A stretch of DNA of 64,000 nt from Hyphomicrobium_A sp964620915 (GCA_964620915.1 CAZUKP010000009.1:3651-67650), one strand, 5' to 3'; shown: positions 1-9,561, numbered from the stretch's first letter. The notes: generated by a model not told the origin, from the letters alone. Numbers and translations: made by a program.

Positions 1-66
1 CACGTCCTTGAGGCCTTTGGCCGTTTTGGCGAGCCGCCGTCGCAGGGGGAGCGTGGAAACTTTCAC
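1..66 (-). CDS. possible 5' end of an edge-truncated gene
   Basis: A GTG codon read on the minus strand at 66 is preceded by AGGA at a spacing of about five bases and opens a frame of 22 codons that runs off the left edge. The peptide begins MKVSTLPLRRRL and is basic. No family can be recognised from so few residues. The plus strand is also open here in one frame to position 165, so this is only a tentative call. Confidence 0.25.
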   Translation of the reverse strand, partial: MKVSTLPLRRRLAKTAKGLKDV

Positions 67-458
67 GGTGATCCTGGTGAGCTAGTCATCTTTAAGTCAT
101 ATCTTACCGGAGATCGGGATCGGGGAGGGAAAACACAACACCCGACCTCATTGGGCGCGCACTGATGGTAACTTTCGCGGTCCAAAATGGTTCAACAACC
201 GTCCAACACGTGCAGCCACTTAGCCATTCCCGCGAGTCAACGTGCAACCGCTGACACGGCAGCGAGGCGGAAAAGATACAATCAGCCTTTTTGTTATTCT
301 GGGCCGGGAGTGCTGCCGCCAGAAGCACTGTGAAGGCCCAATTCAGAAATAATTGCAGCGCGGTTACCTGAGATGCTTATGCTTGCGACCTGATTGCGCA
401 ACCTTGTGGCGTAGCGTATCCCCGCGTATGTGGTTGGTGTGAGAAGAAGGCTCAAAGA
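67..458. other. intergenic region, nothing recognised
   Basis: About 390 bases lie between the possible leftward gene at the edge and the small HTH gene. Short open frames exist on both strands, but none has a ribosome binding site or a family-like sequence. It probably holds the promoters of the two flanking genes. I see no RNA gene or repeat in it. Confidence 0.4.
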
Positions 459-716
459 ATGCACAAGCGAGCGGCCTACGATCTGGCGATTGGATTGACG
501 CTTCGCCAGCTGAGCGAAGAGCGGGGAACGCAGCGCGCGGATATTGCTGCAGCACTAGAGGCCACGGAGCTTGCCGTCACGCGCTTTGAAATCGGCGAGG
601 AGAATGTCTCGGCTGGCGGCCTGATTCTTCTCTTGAAGCTGTTCGATATTCCTTGGGATGCGTTCTTGGAGCGCGTCACCGCCAATCTGCCGATCGCAGA
701 GTCCGAAATCATCTAA
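459..716 (+). CDS. small helix-turn-helix (XRE-like) protein
   Basis: This 85-residue protein resembles a lone Cro/C1-type DNA-binding domain. The segment around residues 15-60 reads as consecutive short helices (LRQLSEERGTQRADIAAALE, then LAVTRFEIGEENVSAGGLI), where a recognition helix is followed by the usual hydrophobic helices. An AAGAAGG stretch lies about eight bases before the ATG. It ends 50 bases before the sugar-kinase gene, so the two may be co-transcribed. A transcription-regulator role is inferred from the fold only, and the target is unknown. Confidence 0.6.
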   Translation: MHKRAAYDLAIGLTLRQLSEERGTQRADIAAALEATELAVTRFEIGEENVSAGGLILLLKLFDIPWDAFLERVTANLPIAESEII

Positions 717-765
717 GCAGCTCGGCGTTCTCGCCGGCGTCTTGTGGTCAAGTCTCGCCTCCATC

Positions 766-1710
766 ATGACGAAAATCACCACACTTACATTTAATCCCGC
801 CGTTGATGTTTCCGTGACCGCCGAACACGTGGAGCCCATACACAAGCTTCGCTGCTCGGCACCGCAGCGCGATGCGGGGGGAGGTGGCATCAACGTTGCG
901 CGTGTCATCCAACGTCTCGGCGGAGACGTCATGGCCATCTTTTCTGCTGGCGGCATGATCGGCCAACTGCTGAGCACGCTCGTTGCACAGGATGGCGTTC
1001 AAAACCTCGCTGTGCCAATTGCCGGGGAGACGCGTGAAAGCTTCAACGTGTTCGAGACCACGACCGGCGAGGAATACCGCTTCATTCTGCCGGGGCCGCG
1101 CTTGAGCGAGGACGAGTGGCGTTCCTGCCTAGAGGTGTTGTCGTCCCTTCAAGCACAGCCTGAATACATCGTGGCGAGCGGTAGCCTGCCGCCGGGCATC
1201 GCTGAAAGGGCCTATCGTGAGGTGGCCGATTTAGCCAAAGCCAAAGGCGCGAAATTCGTGCTCGACAGCTCGGGACGGGCCCTCAAGTCCGCGTTGGCCG
1301 AAGGCGTCTACCTCATCAAGCCGAATTTGCGCGAGCTGGGGATGCTGATCGACGAGCCGCTTGAGAACAAGGCGGACTGGCTGCGGGCATGTCGCTATCT
1401 GGTGACCACCAAGCAGGCCGAAGTGGTCGCGCTGACACTGGCGCACCGCGGGGCCTTGCTGGTTACGCGCGAGGGAAGTTGGTTTGCCGAAGCGGTGGCG
1501 GTCCAGTCGGTCAGCGCAGTCGGTGCCGGTGATAGTTTCTTGGGAGCGCTTGTGTGGGCGTTGAGCTCTGGCCAGGCGTTTCCGGATGCCTTGCGGTATG
1601 GCGTTGCTGCCGGGACTGCAGCGCTGCTGACGCCGGCAACGGGTCTGTGCCGCCGCGATGATGTTGAGCGCTTGCTGGAAGAGGTCAAGGTCGAAGCAGT
1701 TGAGGTTTAG
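766..1710 (+). CDS. pfkB: PfkB-family sugar kinase (phosphofructokinase-like)
   Basis: This 314-residue ribokinase/PfkB-family enzyme should phosphorylate a sugar phosphate with ATP. It begins with the family opening TLTFNPAVDVSV. It has the glycine-rich substrate loop GGGGINVARVI near residue 40 and the C-terminal signature GAGDSFLGAL at about residues 253-262, whose Asp is the catalytic base. Both 1-phosphofructokinase and 6-phosphofructokinase II have this architecture. The asymmetric start NPAVD fits that subgroup better than ribokinase. The frame is open upstream to 658, but alignment with the family places the start at the ATG at 766, which has no strong Shine-Dalgarno. The substrate (fructose-1-P, fructose-6-P or tagatose-6-P) cannot be decided here. 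Confidence 0.85.
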   Translation: MTKITTLTFNPAVDVSVTAEHVEPIHKLRCSAPQRDAGGGGINVARVIQRLGGDVMAIFSAGGMIGQLLSTLVAQDGVQNLAVPIAGETRESFNVFETTTGEEYRFILPGPRLSEDEWRSCLEVLSSLQAQPEYIVASGSLPPGIAERAYREVADLAKAKGAKFVLDSSGRALKSALAEGVYLIKPNLRELGMLIDEPLENKADWLRACRYLVTTKQAEVVALTLAHRGALLVTREGSWFAEAVAVQSVSAVGAGDSFLGALVWALSSGQAFPDALRYGVAAGTAALLTPATGLCRRDDVERLLEEVKVEAVEV

Positions 1711-1716
1711 CGTGCC

Positions 1717-3264
1717 TCATTCCCACTCGATCGTGCCGGGCGGCTTCGAGGTAATGTCGTAGACGACGCGGTTGATGCCCTTCACCTCGTTGATGATGCG
1801 CGTTGCCGTGCCGCCCAAGAACGCATGTGAGAAATCGTAGTAGTCGGCCGTCATGCCGTCGGTCGATGTCACGGCCCGCAGCGCGCACACATAATCATAG
1901 GTTCGTTGGTCGCCCATGACGCCCACCGTGCGCACAGGCAACAAAACCGCAAATGCCTGCCAGATCTTGTCGTACAGCCCAGCATTGCGGATCTCCTCCA
2001 GGTATATCGCGTCGGCTTTGCGCAAGATGTCGAGCTTCTCCTCCGTGACATCTCCGGGTACGCGAATGGCGAGCCCTGGTCCGGGGAAGGGGTGGCGGCC
2101 TACGAAGCTGTCGGGCAGGCCCAGCTCGCGGCCAAGCTCGCGCACCTCGTCTTTAAACAGCTCGCGCAACGGTTCGACGAGCTTCAAGTGCATCCGCTCA
2201 GGCAGCCCGCCGACATTGTGGTGCGACTTGATGGTGACGGATGGGCCGCCCGCAAACGAGACGCTTTCAATCACGTCCGGATAAAGTGTGCCTTGAGCGA
2301 GAAACTCGGCGCCGCCGATCTTCCTGGCCTCCTCTTCGAACACGTCGATGAACAGGCCGCCGATGATCTTGCGCTTCACTTCCGGGTCCTGCTTGCCCGC
2401 AAGGGCAGCCAGAAACGTCTCGCGCGCATCAACGTGCACCAGCGGGATATTGTAGTATCCACGAAAGAGCTCGACGACCTCCTTGGCTTCGTTCTGACGC
2501 AGAAGGCCGTGGTCGACGAAGATACAGGTCAGCTGATCGCCGATCGCTTCATGGATCAACACGGAGGCAACGGCCGAATCCACGCCACCCGACAAGCCGG
2601 ATATGACGCGCGCGCTTCCCACCTGTTTCTGGATCTTTGCGACCTCGGTGGTGCGAAAGTGCGCCATGGTCCAATCACCGGCTAGACCGGCAATCTTGTG
2701 GACGAAGTTTGAGATGAGTTCAGCGCCTCTAGGCGTGTGCACCACCTCAGGGTGGAATTGTACGCCATAGAAGTTGCGCGCTTCATCGGCGATCGCCGCA
2801 AACGGTGCGCCTTTAGAAACAGCAATCGTCTTGAAACCCTCTGGCAGGCTCGTTACCCGGTCGCCATGGCTCATCCACACTTGGTCGCGGGCTCCCTTGG
2901 CCCAGACGCCCTCGAACAGCCCACAGTCCTCAACGATCTCCAGCTCCGCGCGGCCGAACTCGCGGTGATGTCCGGCTTCCACGCCACCACCCAGCTGTTG
3001 CACCATGGCCTGTTCGCCGTAACAAATGCCAAGCACCGGCAGGTTTGACGTCCAGACCCAGTCGGGCGGACGCGGTGTGCTGATTTCCGTCACGCTTGCC
3101 GGTCCGCCAGAGAGGATGATTGCACGAGGCTTAAGCCGCTCCAGTGCGTCGTCGGCCCGGTTGAACGGCACGATCTCGGAATAGACACCGCACTCGCGCA
3201 CGCGCCTGGCGATGAGCTGCGTCACCTGGCTGCCGAAATCGATGATGAGGACCGTGTCTGTCAT
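1717..3264 (-). CDS. guaA: GMP synthase (glutamine-hydrolysing)
   Basis: This 515-residue enzyme converts XMP to GMP using glutamine and ATP, the last step of de novo GMP synthesis in the cytosol. The N-terminal class I amidotransferase domain has the nucleophile Cys in LGICYG (about residue 81) and a QFHPEV motif with the catalytic His and Glu. The ATP-pyrophosphatase domain has the P-loop SGGVDS near residue 225. The C-terminal dimerisation domain ends with the family tail KPPGTIEWE. The length is normal. It converges on pfkB with six bases between stops. guaB, the preceding step, lies about 5 kb away on the same strand. Confidence 0.97.
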   Translation of the reverse strand: MTDTVLIIDFGSQVTQLIARRVRECGVYSEIVPFNRADDALERLKPRAIILSGGPASVTEISTPRPPDWVWTSNLPVLGICYGEQAMVQQLGGGVEAGHHREFGRAELEIVEDCGLFEGVWAKGARDQVWMSHGDRVTSLPEGFKTIAVSKGAPFAAIADEARNFYGVQFHPEVVHTPRGAELISNFVHKIAGLAGDWTMAHFRTTEVAKIQKQVGSARVISGLSGGVDSAVASVLIHEAIGDQLTCIFVDHGLLRQNEAKEVVELFRGYYNIPLVHVDARETFLAALAGKQDPEVKRKIIGGLFIDVFEEEARKIGGAEFLAQGTLYPDVIESVSFAGGPSVTIKSHHNVGGLPERMHLKLVEPLRELFKDEVRELGRELGLPDSFVGRHPFPGPGLAIRVPGDVTEEKLDILRKADAIYLEEIRNAGLYDKIWQAFAVLLPVRTVGVMGDQRTYDYVCALRAVTSTDGMTADYYDFSHAFLGGTATRIINEVKGINRVVYDITSKPPGTIEWE

Positions 3265-3472
3265 GGAGTTTAGCGTTCCCGCTTGGGATGCCGGAGGAGG
3301 CCAGAGCTTTGCACGATTCTTTTGACCTGGCGCTGCGGCTCTGTGTGGCGTGAGGCGTTCGCCTTATAGCGATTACAGCGCAAACTGGGGAGTCGCCCGA
3401 GTGCCCAATCTGGGGCCCGCGCTCCCGCTCAGACCGGTTGCCCACAGCTCAGTACGTTTGGCGCGGCTGATG

Positions 3473-3925
3473 TTAGCTGTTGAGCTGCAGGATCGCGTAG
3501 TTCAAGGCCGCCGCATAGGTAACCCAGAGGAGGTAAGGCACGAACAACAACGAGGCCGATCGCCGGATCGGCCAAGCAACGACAATAAACGCTGCGATCG
3601 TGACCCACAGCGCGACGATGTCCACCATGGCGTGCGTGATCTGCTTCTGGCCGAACATCAGCCACATCCACGCTGCGTTGAAGCCGAGCTGAACGAACCA
3701 GATGAAGAGCGCCAAGCCAATGCCTTGAGCGCGCCATACGATCCAACCGGCAAACGCGATCATGATGTAGAGCGCCGTCCAGGCCGGCGCGAAAATCCAA
3801 TCGGGTGGTGTCCAGGACGGTTTCTCCAAGACCGCATAGAACGGCCCTGGCTTGTACGACCCGGCAAACAGGGCTGCTCCGGCGACAATGACCAGAAAGA
3901 CGAAGAGCCCTGAGTATTTCTTCAT
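3473..3925 (-). CDS. tspO: TspO/MBR family membrane protein
   Basis: This 150-residue integral membrane protein has five predicted transmembrane segments. It carries the TspO hallmark in the first loop, KPSWTPPDWIFAPAWT, and the Trp-rich WTALY and FNAAWMWLMFG segments. TspO proteins bind tetrapyrroles and related ligands in the outer or cytoplasmic membrane. In alphaproteobacteria such as Rhodobacter, TspO modulates tetrapyrrole-linked gene expression. Its start codon overlaps the stop of the upstream methyltransferase/ATP-grasp gene by four bases, so the two are probably translationally coupled. The family call is firm, but the ligand and role in this organism are not known. Confidence 0.9.
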   Translation of the reverse strand: MKKYSGLFVFLVIVAGAALFAGSYKPGPFYAVLEKPSWTPPDWIFAPAWTALYIMIAFAGWIVWRAQGIGLALFIWFVQLGFNAAWMWLMFGQKQITHAMVDIVALWVTIAAFIVVAWPIRRSASLLFVPYLLWVTYAAALNYAILQLNS

Positions 3926-5871
3926 GGTGCGGTCTCGATCTGTGAGGCGGGGCGCTCGGACGCGTTGGCAACGATCGACAACCGCTCAACTGCCGCTGCC
4001 AAGATCTGCCCCAGGAATTCCGAATACCGCATCCCAGCAAACCCCGCCATCAAGTTGACCTTACCGTCCCAACACCAGCCTGGGTTCGGGTTGACTTCAA
4101 GTAGCCGGATCTCACCCTCAGCATCGGCGCGATAGTCGAAACGCGCATAGTCACGACAACCCAGCCGTTCAAAAAGGCGGGCCGAGTGCTCGACGAGTTG
4201 CTGCTTTTGCGTCTCCGGTATCTCGCTCTCCCGGTATCGCACCTGGGTCCAGTAGGCACTGTCAGGTTCCCATTTCGACTCATAGCCGAGGATTTTGGGA
4301 AGATTGGGATCGAGACCGGAGAAGTCGACTTCGAGAATGGGCAGCGCCCGCAGTCCTTGATCCGGGTTCCCGATCATTGCCAAAGAGTATTCGCCGCCGG
4401 CGAGATACTCCTGGACGAGAATTGACCGTCTGGGGAAGGCTGCGTGCAGCTTCTCCAGATAGTCCATGAGCGCCTTCTCATTCCATACGACGGCGTCCTT
4501 GGTGATGCCCTCCGAGCTGTCACCGTAGTTGGGTTTGAGAATCGCGGGAAACACGGATGGCAGTGTGGCTCCCTGGTCTCCTGGGCGCACCAGTGTTTCA
4601 AGCGGCACAGGAACATCGAGGGTCATTGCAATCGCGCGCACTAGACCCTTGTCGTAGCAGCATGCAAGTGCGGCAGGGCTGCCACCTGTGTAGGGAAGCT
4701 CCAACGCTTCCAGCATTGCTGGGACGTGCAACTCCTTGAAAGGATCGTTGTTGAAGCCCTCGTCGCACAGATTGAACACCAAATCGGTGCGTAGCTCGGA
4801 AAGATCGCGTCCCAGAGTTGTGTGGTTGTCAAGGTAGCGAAATTCATAGTCTGGGAGTTCGGAAAGTGCATCCTTCAAGCGGCGGATGGTATCTATGTCT
4901 TCTGGATTGAACATGCCCCCACGCTTTACCTCGTCAGGCAAACGCGGGTCTCCCATAACGACTGTGACGTCGATTTTCTGCGCCTTGCCCCTCGCTTTGC
5001 GTGCCGGCAGCAGCGGTGCGTCGGCCGAAAGAAGCAGCCGGCGTGCCATCATGCCGAGATCCTGGTCGCGATCCGAAACGACCTCCGCAGTTCCATGATT
5101 GCGGAAATTACGAAAGCCTGCCTTCTCCAGCAGCGCGCGGATGCTCTCAGGCGTATAGAGCCGCTCGGCGTAGAACTGGTCTGCAATGACTCCCATTTCG
5201 TCGTGAACGATGACTTCGCGTGAGATCAAACGATCACGATCACCGGAAAGCGAACGTTCGCGGCAAACAAAATGGTGCTCGTCGATCCATTCCCACGAGC
5301 GGCGCTCGAAATGGTCAGCCATATACGCGCCATCGGTAATGTCGAGTATGAGCTGGCCCGATGGGCGCAGAAGCTTGCCAACGGCTGCCAGAACTTTCTC
5401 GTCGTCCTGCTTGCTGGAGAAATATCCGAACGAGTTGCCCATGATGGCAACGCAATCGAAACTTGTTTCCGGCAGGCGAGGGTTGCGTGCATCGCCTTCC
5501 TTGAACACGACTTGCAGTCTTTCAGACTGCGCGCGCTTCTTGGCAAGACGGACGAGGTAGCGTGACCGGTCGACACCAGTCACATTCTTGAAACCCCGGC
5601 GCGCAAGCTCCAGGCAGTGCCTTCCTTGTCCGCAGCACAGGTCCAGGATCTGACTGTGGGGTTGTACCGCTGCGGCGGCCACAATGAAATCGACGTCGCG
5701 GCGCGTGTTCTCTGTGTTCTCGACGACGTCGCCGTCCGTTTTGACATAAAGCGCATTAAAGAGTTTGCGCCACCACTCAGCTGGGAGATGCGCTTCGAGA
5801 TCCGCAACGGGTCCGAGGCAGGCGCGAGGGATCTGGCGTTTTGCCCGCCTCGCTTTGGGATATGGTGCCAT
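3922..5871 (-). CDS. SAM methyltransferase / ATP-grasp ligase fusion protein
   Basis: This 649-residue two-domain enzyme is in one uninterrupted frame. Residues about 30-290 are a class I SAM-dependent methyltransferase with motif I ILDLCCGQGRHCLELA at about 75-90 and a downstream acidic SAM-binding loop (GVDRS). Residues about 300-630 are an ATP-grasp domain of the D-alanine-D-alanine ligase type: VFNLCDEGF, the ATP-binding ILVQEYLAGGEYS, and the metal-binding LLEVNPNPGW near residue 603. A dipeptide- or amide-forming ligase coupled to methylation of the same substrate is a reasonable inference, but the substrate is unknown. It may be co-transcribed with tspO (four-base overlap). The start is uncertain because no clear ribosome binding site precedes 5871. 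Confidence 0.85.
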   Translation of the reverse strand: MAPYPKARRAKRQIPRACLGPVADLEAHLPAEWWRKLFNALYVKTDGDVVENTENTRRDVDFIVAAAAVQPHSQILDLCCGQGRHCLELARRGFKNVTGVDRSRYLVRLAKKRAQSERLQVVFKEGDARNPRLPETSFDCVAIMGNSFGYFSSKQDDEKVLAAVGKLLRPSGQLILDITDGAYMADHFERRSWEWIDEHHFVCRERSLSGDRDRLISREVIVHDEMGVIADQFYAERLYTPESIRALLEKAGFRNFRNHGTAEVVSDRDQDLGMMARRLLLSADAPLLPARKARGKAQKIDVTVVMGDPRLPDEVKRGGMFNPEDIDTIRRLKDALSELPDYEFRYLDNHTTLGRDLSELRTDLVFNLCDEGFNNDPFKELHVPAMLEALELPYTGGSPAALACCYDKGLVRAIAMTLDVPVPLETLVRPGDQGATLPSVFPAILKPNYGDSSEGITKDAVVWNEKALMDYLEKLHAAFPRRSILVQEYLAGGEYSLAMIGNPDQGLRALPILEVDFSGLDPNLPKILGYESKWEPDSAYWTQVRYRESEIPETQKQQLVEHSARLFERLGCRDYARFDYRADAEGEIRLLEVNPNPGWCWDGKVNLMAGFAGMRYSEFLGQILAAAVERLSIVANASERPASQIETAP

Positions 5872-6054
5872 GTTGGACTGATGTCCCCAAAGGGCCGTCC
5901 TTCATCGGCGGACAAAAGTGTTGTCCCGCCGTGGGCGGTAACCGGCCATGCAACAACAAGGCCCTTCTGGCCTCGATGCTCGCGAACTTATTTCGCCCTT
6001 GGCGCAATGCAAGAGGCTTGTTGGGGTTTCAGCCGCGGCAGAATTACAGGCCGG

Positions 6055-7353
6055 TCAACTGGCACTCCGGCGCAGAAGCGCAATGAAAAAGCCGTCGGTG
6101 CCGTGGCATGCGGGCGTCAGTTGCAGGGTGTCGGTGCGCCCGTCGGCTGAAACAGGTGGGTCGGTGTCGAAGCGTGCGCGCCATGGCTCGCCAAAAGGCT
6201 CCACGGAAAAGTCGCTGTGCTCGGACAGGAATGCTGCGACCTGATCAATATTCTCTTCAGGCAGTACCGAGCAGGTGACATAGACGAGGACGCCACCGGG
6301 CTTGGTGAGCTGTGCGCCAAGTGCGAGGACGGTCTTTTGTTCCGCCTGACGCTCTGGGATGTTTGCAGGCTTCAGGCGCCACTTCGCATCGGGCTTGCGC
6401 CGCCACGTGCCCGTTCCCGTGCAGGGTGCATCGACGAGCACAACGTCAAAGCGCGCAACGAGACCCAAGAGCGCCGTTTCATCGCCCGCCTCCATCATGT
6501 GCACATTGCGCACGCCGGCCCGCTTCAAGCGCTCAAAGATCGGCCGCAACTGTCGCTTGTCGGCGTCATAGGCATAGATTTGGCCGGTATTCTCCATGGC
6601 GGCCGCCAGGGCGAGCGTCTTGCCACCGGCGCCAGCGCACAGATCGAGCACCTGCGCGCGTGGGAGAGCTCCCGCCAGCAGGGCCGCCACCTGCGAGCCT
6701 TCGTCCTGAACCTCGAACCAGCCTTTGCCGTGAGCGGCTTCGGCCTCCACGTGGGGCGCACGGCCGGCACCCAGCGGCGGAGCAACGCGCGCACCCAGTG
6801 GCGACAGTGGTGTCGGTTCGGGTTCAAAGTGGGCGAGCGCCTTCAAGACCTTCTCGCGCGTGGCCTTGAGCGTATTGACTCTGAGATCGACTGGTGCGCG
6901 CTGGCTCAACGCTGCCCCTTCCGCGCCCGCGCGATCGCCAAACGCACGGGCAAGCGAGGCCGCGAGCCATTCGGGAAAATCGCCAGCGATGTGGGCTGGT
7001 GTGTCGTCGGGCAGCGTGCGCTCGAGCCCGGCCAGCTCCTCGTCTGTCAGCGGCGCGATCGCATAGTCGGAACCATCAGCGGCTGCGGCAACCTCCTGCG
7101 CCGTCATGGCAAAGGCACGCGGGGCCGCACCTAAGATCAACGCGCGCGGCGTATCCGCCCCCATGCGCGCTGCAATCGAGCTGCGCCGGCGCAAGGCATC
7201 AAAAACGAGCGTCCCGATCGCTGCCCGATCGCCCGAGCCTGCAAACCGATGCGCCTTGCCCCAGTCGGAAAGCGCCGTCGCAGCCGGCCTGTGGCGCGTA
7301 AGACTGTTTCCGAGAATTTCGACGGCGGCTTTTAGTCTGGCTCCAGCTCTCAT
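6055..7353 (-). CDS. rsmB: RsmB/NOP family RNA (cytosine-5-) methyltransferase
   Basis: This 432-residue enzyme is of the type that methylates C967 in 16S rRNA. An N-terminal NusB-like helical region (about 1-140) precedes a Rossmann-fold methyltransferase. The SAM motif VLDLCAGAGGKTLALAAAM lies near residue 235. Motif IV is PCTGTGTWRRKPDAKWR and motif VI is VYVTCSVLPEENIDQV; each carries one of the two cysteines used in m5C chemistry. The guaB - MAPEG - rsmB order is common in Hyphomicrobiales. The exact target cytosine is inferred from the family. Confidence 0.9.
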   Translation of the reverse strand: MRAGARLKAAVEILGNSLTRHRPAATALSDWGKAHRFAGSGDRAAIGTLVFDALRRRSSIAARMGADTPRALILGAAPRAFAMTAQEVAAAADGSDYAIAPLTDEELAGLERTLPDDTPAHIAGDFPEWLAASLARAFGDRAGAEGAALSQRAPVDLRVNTLKATREKVLKALAHFEPEPTPLSPLGARVAPPLGAGRAPHVEAEAAHGKGWFEVQDEGSQVAALLAGALPRAQVLDLCAGAGGKTLALAAAMENTGQIYAYDADKRQLRPIFERLKRAGVRNVHMMEAGDETALLGLVARFDVVLVDAPCTGTGTWRRKPDAKWRLKPANIPERQAEQKTVLALGAQLTKPGGVLVYVTCSVLPEENIDQVAAFLSEHSDFSVEPFGEPWRARFDTDPPVSADGRTDTLQLTPACHGTDGFFIALLRRSAS

Positions 7354-7356
7354 CGG

Positions 7357-7782
7357 CTAAGAAGCCAATGCGAAGATGTGGACGCCGTAGATTGCCCACA
7401 TCGCGCCGAGTATGACGGTGCTGGCCAGCATCGCATAGAAGCGCGACTGCACGTCGTTCGTGCCGGTGTGAATGTAGACGTGCACGAGACGCGTTGCGAC
7501 GTATGCCCACGCGAGCACCACCAGCAGCACGCTCGGCGTACGCGTGATCAGCACGAATGCGATCAAAACGTAAAACAGAACGGGATGCTCGAGCTGATTG
7601 TGATAGCAGTTGGCGATCTGTGTGGTGCGCGGCGGCCAGTTGGGCTCGCGCAGCGCGATCTCCGTTGGCCGCGTCTTGCCGCTCCGTATGGCCGTGACGC
7701 GCAGCGTCGCCATCCACGTCATCAGAAAGAACGTGAGCGCCACTTGCACGAACACAGGTATCAACAAGCTCATGACCGACAT
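7357..7782 (-). CDS. MAPEG family membrane protein
   Basis: This 141-residue protein has four predicted transmembrane helices. Its loop NCYHNQLEHPVLFYVLIAFVL matches the conserved N-x2-E-x2-PVLF region of the MAPEG superfamily (membrane-associated proteins in eicosanoid and glutathione metabolism). The Arg/His-rich helix ATRLVHVYIHTGTNDV is the other family feature. The bacterial members are largely uncharacterised. It sits between guaB and rsmB on the same strand with gaps of 48 and 3 bases, so it is probably part of that operon. I would not assign glutathione S-transferase activity from sequence alone. Confidence 0.85.
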   Translation of the reverse strand: MSVMSLLIPVFVQVALTFFLMTWMATLRVTAIRSGKTRPTEIALREPNWPPRTTQIANCYHNQLEHPVLFYVLIAFVLITRTPSVLLVVLAWAYVATRLVHVYIHTGTNDVQSRFYAMLASTVILGAMWAIYGVHIFALAS

Positions 7783-7830
7783 CGGGTTCCCCCTCCCTAC
7801 GGGCTCATTGCGCTACTGCGAGCGCGAATA

Positions 7831-9330
7831 CTAGGTGTTGCCGGGATAGTTCGGGCTCTCGCGGGTGATCAGCACGCCGTGCGCATGGCTTTCGTGTACG
7901 GCGGCCGGCGTGATGCGAATGAACTTTGCCGTCTTCTGCAATTCGTCCAGCGTTCCCGCGCCCACGTACCCCATGCCGGCACGCAATCCCCCGACCAGTT
8001 GATGCAGCACCGCTTCCGTCGGCCCCTTGTAGGGCACTTGGCCCTCGATTCCCTCGGGTACCAGCTTCAGCGTGTCCTTCACCTCCTGCTGGAAGTAGCG
8101 GTCGGCCGAGCCGCGCGCCATTGCCCCGATCGAACCCATGCCGCGGTAGGCCTTATAAGTACGGCCCTGATAAAAGTAGGTCTCGCCCGGCGCTTCGTCG
8201 GTGCCGGCAAGTAGCGATCCCACCATTACGCAAGAGGCTCCAGCGGCCAGCGCTTTGGCGACGTCGCCCGAATACTTGATACCGCCGTCGGCGATGATCG
8301 GCACGCCGTGCTTGGACGCTTCGTTCGCGCATTCCATGACGGCCGTTAGCTGCGGCACGCCCACGCCCGCCACTACGCGCGTTGTGCAGATCGAACCCGG
8401 CCCGATCCCCACTTTCACCGCGTCGGCGCCCGCATCTATCAGCGCCTTAGTGGCCTCTGCCGTTGCCACGTTGCCCGCGATGACCTGCACCGCGTTCGAC
8501 ATTTTTTTGATGCGCGTGACCGCCTCAATCACGCGGATCGAATGCCCGTGCGCGGTATCAACCACGATCAGATCACAGCCCGCATCCATCAGCCGCTCGG
8601 TGCGCTCATGCCCGTCCTCACCGACAGTTGTCGCCGCGGCGGCCCGCAAGCGTCCCTCCGAGTCCTTGCACGCGTGCGGGTGCTTCTGCGCCTTCTCGAT
8701 GTCCTTCACCGTGATGAGGCCGATGCAATGATTCTCATCGTCGACGACCAAAAGCTTCTCGATGCGGTGGCTGTGCAGCAGCTTCTTGGCCTCGTCCTGG
8801 CTCACGGAGCGTTTCACCGTGATCAGGTTGTCCTTGGTCATCAGTGTGGAGACCGGCTGATCGAGGTTCGTTGCAAACCGCACGTCACGATTTGTCAGAA
8901 TGCCGACGAGGCGGCCCTTGTTGTCGCTGTTGTTGGGCGTCTCCACGACGGGCACACCGGAGATGGAATTGTCGGCCATCAGGGACAGCGCATGGCGCAG
9001 GGTCGCGTTGGGGTGGATGGTTATGGGATTGAGCACGATCCCGGATTCGTATTTTTTCACCTGAGCGACCTGGCGGGCCTGCTCTTCGGGTGTGAAATTG
9101 CGGTGGATGACGCCGACGCCGCCTTCCTGGGCCACGGCGATGGCAAGGCGCGCTTCCGTGACAGTATCCATGGCGGAGGACAGGATCGGGATATTGAGGC
9201 GAATCGAGCGGGTGACGTTGGTTGAGACGTCGGCCTGGCTCGGCAAGATCTGGGAGGCTGCCGGCACAAGGAGCACGTCGTCGAACGTGAGGGCGATCGC
9301 CGAATCCGTTGCGGATAGGCCGTGGGCCAT
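7831..9330 (-). CDS. guaB: inosine-5'-monophosphate dehydrogenase
   Basis: This 499-residue enzyme oxidises IMP to XMP with NAD+, the committed step to guanine nucleotides. It starts with the family N-terminus ALTFDDVLLVPA. A CBS pair (about residues 95-215) is inserted in the (beta/alpha)8 barrel, and the catalytic loop GPGSICTTR carries the active-site Cys. The flap GMGSIGAM and a normal C-terminus follow. The frame is open upstream to 9450. I chose the ATG at 9330 because GGAGAG lies about ten bases before it; the in-frame ATG at 9348 is the alternative. Confidence 0.95.
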   Translation of the reverse strand: MAHGLSATDSAIALTFDDVLLVPAASQILPSQADVSTNVTRSIRLNIPILSSAMDTVTEARLAIAVAQEGGVGVIHRNFTPEEQARQVAQVKKYESGIVLNPITIHPNATLRHALSLMADNSISGVPVVETPNNSDNKGRLVGILTNRDVRFATNLDQPVSTLMTKDNLITVKRSVSQDEAKKLLHSHRIEKLLVVDDENHCIGLITVKDIEKAQKHPHACKDSEGRLRAAAATTVGEDGHERTERLMDAGCDLIVVDTAHGHSIRVIEAVTRIKKMSNAVQVIAGNVATAEATKALIDAGADAVKVGIGPGSICTTRVVAGVGVPQLTAVMECANEASKHGVPIIADGGIKYSGDVAKALAAGASCVMVGSLLAGTDEAPGETYFYQGRTYKAYRGMGSIGAMARGSADRYFQQEVKDTLKLVPEGIEGQVPYKGPTEAVLHQLVGGLRAGMGYVGAGTLDELQKTAKFIRITPAAVHESHAHGVLITRESPNYPGNT

Positions 9331-9561
9331 GCGGTTCTGGCTCTCCATGTGGGCTGGGGCGACACAGTTCTCGCGCCCAGCGGGAACGATGTCGGCAGCC
9401 CTATACCATCCGAGTCGCGGGGAGGGAAGGTGCACATCCACCGCTTCCATCGCTTGAAACGCCGCATGGGGCGCTTTTTGTGCTATCGACCCGGTTACCG
9501 GCCGGGCCTCAGCCCCTCGGGCGTTCGGAGTGGCAAAACTTCAAGGTTCGAACTCGGCCCC

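Noticed and set aside
1906..2685. 259-codon open frame opposite guaA
   Set aside because: It is a GC-rich antisense shadow of an intact, well-conserved gene; it has no ribosome binding site or family-like sequence.
6217..7134. 305-codon open frame opposite rsmB
   Set aside because: The antisense translation is rich in Arg, Gly and His and lacks domain motifs, whereas rsmB on the other strand has all its motifs.
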